Shown here in pieces: positions 3,701 to 6,691 of a stretch of 6,691 nucleotides of DNA. The stretch's first letter is position 1. Each line of letters starts with the position of its first letter. Made by a program: the position numbers and the translations under genes. Source of the stretch: Candidatus Omnitrophota bacterium (GTDB lineage Bacteria; Omnitrophota; Gorgyraeia; Gygaellales; Profunditerraquicolaceae); contig JAQTNB010000067.1 in assembly GCA_028714055.1 (NCBI GenBank), forward strand, positions 1-6,691. Direction: 5' to 3'. A model generated the notes under the pieces. The model ran no database searches and was not told the origin of the DNA. It saw only the letters and a program-made list of their open reading frames with translations.

Positions 3701-6691
3701 CTCCCGTATTATCCTCATGGGTCATTGTCATCACTACCGACCTTACCTTCACCCAAGGCAACGTTGCAGCCTGTAATATCGACACCAGGACCGTCTACCT
3801 CCACCCGTATTTCTTCGACCTCGCCGAAGCAAAGCAGATAGAGATACTTTACCATGAACTGATCAGTCATATTGCCAAGGGGCTGCGCGATGAAGATGAG
3901 GCAATGCGCGATACGCAGCTGATGATGCGCGTGCACGTGGTCTCAGCAGGCTCCTTTGCCCGCACCACCGCATACCTGGTGGCCGAGGAGATCAGGCGTC
4001 TGCAAAGAGATCCTGAGCGTTTTGTCAATATCGTCTTTGCAACCGGCAATACCATGGTCCTCTTCCTTGATTTTCTCTCAAAAGAGACCGGCATTGACTG
4101 GGTGAGGGTCAGGGCGTTCCATCTGGATGAATACAAGGGGCTTCCTACGGATAGCCCCTATTCATTCGCATACTTCCTCCATACGAATATCTTCTCCAAA
4201 GTACCCATTCCTCCTGAGAATATCCACTACGTTAACGGCGCACATCCAAACCTTGCCGGCTATATGCGGACCTTACGCGAGCTGGGAGGTGCTGATATCG
4301 TACTTTTGGGTGTGGGTATGGACGGCCACCTTGCTTTTAATGAACCGCCGCACTATTCAAGCTTCTCAGGCAGGATGCAAGAGATAAGGGTGGATGAGAG
4401 TACTATCCTTGCAAACGAAGCAGATTATCCGGGTATACGGGATAACCCTTACGCCTATACCATGGGTATGGCGGATATCTTTGAAGGCAGGCACTTGTTC
4501 TTCTTTGCCAATAAGCCTAAAAAAGCTTCGATTGTGCGTGCCGCCCTTCTTGGCCCGGTAACGGAGGATGTTCCCGCATCCATCCTGCAGCGCCATGCCA
4601 ACGTCACCATCGTACTCGATGAAGGGGCAGCCGAACTTATCAAAGATGATTTGACAGCTTTGCGCATGCCTGAAATGAGTTTATCCGAAGCCCTGCTGCA
4701 CCTAAGAGAAAGCCTTGAGGTTAGTGCTTCCAATATGCAGGATATCGTCACAGCCTTCCTGGAAGAGATGGAGCGCGGCCTTGCAGGAAGCTTAAGCTCC
4801 TTACGTATGCTTCCTTCATATACGGATAACCCCACCGGCAAAGAAAAGGGTTTATTCCTGGCATTAGACCTCGGCGGAACGAACTTTAGGGTGTTGATGG
4901 TTGAGCTTAAAGGCGACGGCTCGGCGCCGGTTGTCACGGTCAAGAAATTCAAGCTCACCCAAAAGCAGATCACCACAAGCGGGGAAGCCCTTTTTGATGC
5001 CGTCGCCAAGCACGTGAAGAGCTTCCTTAAGGAATACGGCTATGAGGGCTCATACGAATTAGGCTATACTTTTAGCTTCCCCATAGAGCAGGCTGCAATC
5101 GATCAGGGCTCGCTTATTGTCTGGACCAAAGGTTTTTCAGCCAGCGGCGTTGAAGGGGAAGACCTGATCGAGCTTCTTGAGCAGGCATTCCAGCGCAACG
5201 GCGTTGCAAGGGTGAAGGTTGTCTCCCTGGATAATGACACGGTGGGAACACAGGTTGCCCGCGCCTACCTTGATACCTTATGCGATATCGCCGTGATCCT
5301 CGGTACCGGCACCAATGCCTGCGTGAGGCTGCCGGTCTCCGCGATTACCAAGGCGATCGGCGCATACACTGGTGAATTTATGATCATCAACATGGAATCC
5401 GGCAATTTCAACCGTAACCTTCCCCTGACTCCCTATGACCGCCTTCTGGATGAAGATTCAGTTAATCCGGGAAGGCAGTGGCAGGAGAAGATGGTCTCCG
5501 GCAAATACCTTGGTGAAGTCACCCGGCTCATCTTGTTGGATCTGATCTCCCGCGGCCTGCTCTTTGGCGGCAGGACTTCGGAAGCGCTTACTACCCCGTA
5601 CGCTTTTGATACTAAGCACATGTCGGTCATTGAGCGCGACCGCTCCTCAAACCGCTGGGGGGTGAGGATGCAGATGAGGCGGCTGGGGATCGAAGGCGTA
5701 ACTTTTGAAGAGGCAAAGGCCCTGCAGCAGATATGCGGCTTGATATCCTTACGGGCCGCAAGGGTTGCCGCTCCAACGCTGGTTGCCACTATCGAAAAAG
5801 CAGACCCCGGCATAACCAAATCCCACGTAATCGCCGTTGACGGCAGTATCTATGAAAAATACCCGCATTTTGCCGAAAACATCGAGGTAGCATTTATCGA
5901 TCTTTTAGGGGCGGACAAAGCCGCGCGTATCTCTATGGCAATCACCCATGACGGCTCGGGTATCGGTGCCGCCATCATCGCCGCGATCGTTGCGTTACTG
6001 AAGAATGCAGCACTCGATGCTTCCTCACGCGGGCTCTCAAGAGGCAAGATCGACCGTACCGTTACCGTGATGGAGGCGCAATATGGCCCCATCATCACCT
6101 GGGCAACTTTGAACAGGAATTCAAAAAAGATACGGGAAGCACTTCACCTCTTTGGCAGCGAAGCAGATGAAATGAGCCGCAGCCTCTCCTCGGCAGCGAT
6201 AATTTTTGTCAGGGCTCCTCCTGTCTGGGGCCTTGGTGTTGCAAACACTCGTCAGAACGGCATTACCTATATCATTGTCCCCGAAGATGCAACCGCTCAA
6301 GAGATCGCCCATGACATCTGGGCAGTATTGAATCCTACCCGCACGCATGAAGAGAATCCGATCAAGATAAACCTGTCTTTAGGCGCCGTTTCTTTTGCAA
6401 CCGTTCAGAATGCCTGGCAGTATATCCAGGGTACCATTAGGCAATACGACGTGCATGTAGCGGAAAAGAAGGTTGCCTTTCTTTCCAGGCTCTACCATGC
6501 GCTTGAAAGGACGTTTGCCGGCCTTGCCGAGAAAGCGGCAGCGCAGGATATCGATATCTTTGCCAAAGTCAACCTGTTGGCGCATTCTCCGGAAGACGAC
6601 GACCCCAGGCTGCATGACCTTGAGCGGGAGATCAACGTAGGATTTTTTCCGATCGCCGGTAATCCCCTTAACTGGGGCCATGTTCTTCCGC
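1..6691 (+). CDS. Interior of a giant multidomain membrane protein: sugar-metabolism enzymes flanking a 12-TM domain (partial at both ends)
   Basis: Frame 1 of the plus strand is open over the whole window: 2,230 codons with no stop, so neither the start nor the end of the gene is present. Translation shows recognisable domains in this frame from end to end: glucan phosphorylase-like (1-250), metalloprotease-like (281-345), about 12 membrane segments (363-837), HAD-like (868-1033), HExxH module (1232-1305), NagB-like deaminase (1309-1548), hexokinase (1561-2005) and the start of a NadD-like nucleotidyltransferase (2211 on). Because no stop separates them, they are one polypeptide of more than 245 kDa rather than an operon. 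The shorter ORFs in other frames are shadows. Giant ORFs of this style are known in Omnitrophota; that assignment is inference. No gene symbol is appropriate. I am very sure of the frame and of the hexokinase and NagB domains, and less sure of the short degenerate modules. Confidence 0.95.
841..1035 (+). other. Domain: degenerate metalloprotease-like module, copy 1
   Basis: Residues 281-345 show a beta-rich stretch (RIRVWVIE, then GNIFIER) followed by a helix carrying FIHEL at 333-337. A zinc-protease helix would read HExxH, but here the next histidine comes too late (H335, E336, then H342: HELNGSSH), so the zinc site looks broken. The arrangement parallels the module at residues 1232-1305, which has an intact HExxH, and both are introduced by an Arg-Ala-Pro triplet. 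The module sits directly before the first membrane segment. Family identity is inferred from the internal resemblance, so confidence is modest; it could be an unrelated linker domain. Confidence 0.4.
1087..2511 (+). other. Domain: polytopic membrane region, about 12 transmembrane segments
   Basis: Hydrophobic segments lie at approximately residues 363-386, 395-415, 434-457, 476-496, 545-564, 568-586, 606-626, 656-676, 698-717, 723-738, 775-796 and 820-837. Loop charges alternate well: the loops after segments 2, 4, 6, 8 and 10 are rich in Lys and Arg (ADKKEF; KGKKPAAKR; DILKKA and KLPK; ESRQAKK; KGKG), while those after segments 1, 3, 5, 7, 9 and 11 are short or weakly charged. By the positive-inside rule both ends of the domain face the cytoplasm. 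I do not recognise a transporter or glycosyltransferase signature, so it may serve as an anchor, a channel or an uncharacterised enzyme. The count could be off by one or two because segments 5/6 and 9/10 are close hairpins. Confidence 0.8.
2221..2310 (+). repeat. Lys/Ala/Pro-rich low-complexity linker
   Basis: Residues 741-770 are almost entirely Lys, Ala, Pro and Gly, with repeated units such as AAKPA, DKPAKPA and QPAKAK. The DNA shows matching imperfect repeats built from gcaaagcc/gccaagcc-like words. Such sequences form flexible, positively charged, membrane-proximal tethers. The linker separates membrane segments 1-10 from segments 11-12, and its charge supports a cytoplasmic position. 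It may mark the seam where two ancestral modules were joined; that last point is inference. Confidence 0.75.
2602..3099 (+). other. Domain: HAD-like (haloacid dehalogenase superfamily) domain with degenerate active site
   Basis: HAD phosphatases use a DxDGT nucleophile loop, a Ser/Thr in motif II, a Lys in motif III and acidic residues in motif IV. Residues 868-1033 follow that order: a strand ending in VSFNGSVI (875-882) where DxDGT is expected, IELFIVSE (903-910) with motif II serine S909, a lysine-containing segment NKIKDDFGY (964-972), then a strand and acidic motif IVHLDDTPD (977-985). The nucleophile Asp is replaced by S876 and the second Asp by N878, so hydrolase activity is unlikely, while motifs II and IV survive. 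The domain directly follows the last membrane segment, on the predicted cytoplasmic side. The substrate cannot be told. Assignment is by motif order only and is reasonable rather than certain. Confidence 0.6.
3100..3690 (+). other. Domain region of unknown function between HAD-like and HExxH modules
   Basis: Residues 1034-1230 are in frame and protein-like but I do not recognise them with confidence. The first part is helical and acidic (KEEMLWLEIKDD). A middle part has alternating strands and helices: GICFSAGA, YVLPEGGIM, then PTLKAYIDSLIRRLL followed by a VRVVI strand. The order 'LPxxG, helix, AGIRLQDVRVVI strand, EVRLELI helix' loosely recalls the CheD deamidase fold, but the CheD catalytic cysteine and histidine arrangement is not evident. 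The last part (AEQAAIRKRLEALKRML, 1214-1230) is a basic amphipathic helix leading into the next module. No function is assigned. Confidence 0.5.
3694..3915 (+). other. Domain: HExxH zinc metalloprotease-like module, copy 2 (intact motif)
   Basis: Residues 1232-1305 start with RAPP, continue with a strand (WVIVITT, 1240-1246) and a second strand (RTVYLHPYFF, 1263-1272), and then a helix containing YHELISH (1284-1290). This is an exact HExxH zinc-binding motif: H1285 and H1290 would bind zinc and E1286 would be the catalytic base. Acidic residues follow at 1297-1300 (DEDE), and one of E1298 or E1300 could be the third ligand, as in gluzincin-type proteases. The module is short for a full protease, about 75 residues, and abuts the NagB-like domain. 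It may cleave other proteins, process this polypeptide, or only bind metal. The motif is certain, the activity is not. Confidence 0.55.
3925..4644 (+). other. Domain: glucosamine-6-phosphate deaminase (NagB-type)
   Basis: NagB converts glucosamine-6-phosphate to fructose-6-phosphate and ammonia, in the cytoplasm. Residues 1309-1548, about 240, cover nearly a full NagB unit (E. coli NagB is 266). The sugar-phosphate loop PTGGTP of E. coli corresponds to ATGNTM (1347-1352). The FNMDEYVGLP motif corresponds to FHLDEYKGLP, with D1376 in the place of catalytic D72. GVGNDGHIAFNEP corresponds to GVGMDGHLAFNEP, giving D1441, H1443 and E1448 for D141, H143 and E148 with identical spacing. K208 appears kept as K1508. 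The phosphate-binding R172 appears to be replaced (A1474 in my hand alignment), and the allosteric lysine K160 aligns with Q1460, so kinetics or substrate may differ. The DEY and NEP motifs favour deaminase over the related 6-phosphogluconolactonase. It is fused directly upstream of the hexokinase. Confidence 0.88.
4681..6015 (+). other. Domain: complete eukaryotic-type hexokinase (PF00349 + PF03727)
   Basis: Hexokinase phosphorylates glucose and similar hexoses with ATP. Residues 1561-2005, about 445, match one 50-kDa hexokinase unit. In order: an N-terminal helix, LPSY with PTGKEKG (1604-1617), the phosphate-1 loop LDLGGTNFRVL (1622-1632), the sugar-binding TFSFP (1690-1694) and WTKGF (1708-1712), catalytic D1746 in NDTVG, GTGTNAC (1768-1774), E1799 in INMESGNF, E1829 after NPGRQ, MVSGKYLGE (1831-1839), RGLLFGGR, and the adenosine-site motifs AVDGSIYEKYP (1945-1955) and DGSGIGAA (1984-1991). 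All glucose contacts known from human hexokinase (S, T-K, N-D, N, two E) are present, so it is probably active. The DGSGIGAA form is closer to the plant-like variant than to animal GSGKGAA. This family is common in eukaryotes and rare in bacteria, which usually use ROK or Glk-type glucokinases. Confidence 0.95.
6016..6630 (+). other. Unrecognised region after hexokinase, with a possible third degenerate protease-like module
   Basis: Residues 2006-2210 remain in frame. The first part is helical and polar, with a central MEAQYGPIITWATLN segment. Residues 2071-2118 (bases 6211-6354) begin with RAPP, then a strand GITYIIVPED and a helix with IAHDIWAVL, followed by an acidic HEEN. This recalls the RAPP, strand, HELISH helix, acidic-tail order at residues 1232-1305, with HD in place of HE and no second zinc-spaced histidine, so a zinc site is not expected. 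Next come a mixed segment and a long Ala/Glu-rich helix (about 2150-2182). I assign no function. The protease-like reading is a weak resemblance only. Confidence 0.35.
6631..6691 (+). other. Domain start: nucleotidyltransferase-like (NadD/cytidylyltransferase type), cut by window end
   Basis: Residues 2211-2230 read as a hydrophobic strand INVGFFPI followed by AGNPLNWGHV. This has the shape of the first motif of NadD-type adenylyltransferases, GGTFDPxHxGHL, where a strand leads into the HxGH ATP-binding loop. The last histidine of the HxGH motif is kept (H2227) and the first is replaced by N2224. Only about 20 residues are visible, so the rest of the domain, including the downstream ISSTxxR-type signature, must lie past the window. 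Both family and activity are tentative. Confidence 0.5.

Noticed and set aside
4455..5009. 184-residue open frame on the minus strand
   Set aside because: It is antisense to the end of the NagB domain and the hexokinase phosphate-1 motif, which are unmistakable on the plus strand; its translation is Ser/Arg-rich low-complexity sequence typical of a shadow.
3925..6015. NagB and hexokinase as separate genes of an operon
   Set aside because: There is no stop codon between or before them in frame 1. Internal ATGs (for example near 4768, shortly before the LPSY motif) lack a well-spaced ribosome binding site and would remove the N-terminal helix of the hexokinase.
1..6691. NRPS/PKS, RTX toxin or adhesin as the explanation for the giant ORF
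   Set aside because: No adenylation, ketosynthase, carrier-protein, RTX nonapeptide or Ig-like repeat signatures are visible; the recognisable domains are sugar-metabolic.
1..6691. Eukaryotic origin, suggested by the hexokinase
   Set aside because: There are 6.7 kb without an intron or splice-like interruption, and a single chain mixing NagB, a 12-TM domain and a hexokinase fits no eukaryotic protein I know. It is not formally excluded.

Overview
The window is the interior of one very long protein-coding gene. Plus-strand frame 1 (codons starting at base 1) is open from the first base to the last: 2,230 complete codons with no stop, entering and leaving the window still open. No start codon, stop codon, promoter, terminator or RNA gene belonging to this gene can be seen. 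All shorter ORFs on either strand overlap this frame and none encodes anything I recognise. Residue numbers below count from base 1 (residue n begins at base 3n-2); the true N-terminus lies upstream.

Layout along the polypeptide. (1) Residues 1-250: C-terminal half of a glycogen/alpha-glucan phosphorylase-like domain (GT35) whose PLP-binding lysine is replaced. (2) Residues 281-345: a degenerate HExxH-type metalloprotease-like module. (3) Residues 363-837: a membrane domain with about 12 transmembrane segments, interrupted before the last two by a Lys/Ala/Pro-rich linker. (4) Residues 868-1033: a HAD-like domain lacking its nucleophile. (5) Residues 1034-1230: unrecognised. (6) Residues 1232-1305: a second metalloprotease-like module, with an intact HExxH. 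(7) Residues 1309-1548: a glucosamine-6-phosphate deaminase (NagB-type) domain with its catalytic residues in place. (8) Residues 1561-2005: a complete eukaryotic-type hexokinase with all key glucose and phosphate motifs. (9) Residues 2006-2205: mostly unrecognised, holding a possible third, very degenerate protease-like module. (10) Residues 2211-2230: the first strand of a nucleotidyltransferase-like domain (NadD-type), cut by the window end.

Organism. Uninterrupted coding over 6.7 kb, roughly even base composition and regular use of AGG and ATA codons point to a bacterium, though not a typical enterobacterium. Giant multidomain membrane-anchored proteins that mix active and decayed metabolic domains are known from the candidate phylum Omnitrophota (formerly OP3). 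This is my best guess, but it rests on architecture rather than on a marker gene.

How the parts may work together. The recognisable domains act on glucose, glucosamine and glucan phosphates: phosphorylase-like, deaminase, hexokinase. Charge distribution around the membrane segments places both flanks on the cytoplasmic side, where ATP and sugar phosphates are. The simplest reading is a membrane-tethered sugar-metabolising megaprotein in which some domains (hexokinase, NagB-like, possibly one protease) look catalytic while others (phosphorylase, HAD, two of three protease-like modules) look like binding or structural relics. That functional reading is inference; the domain assignments are based on motifs visible in the translation.
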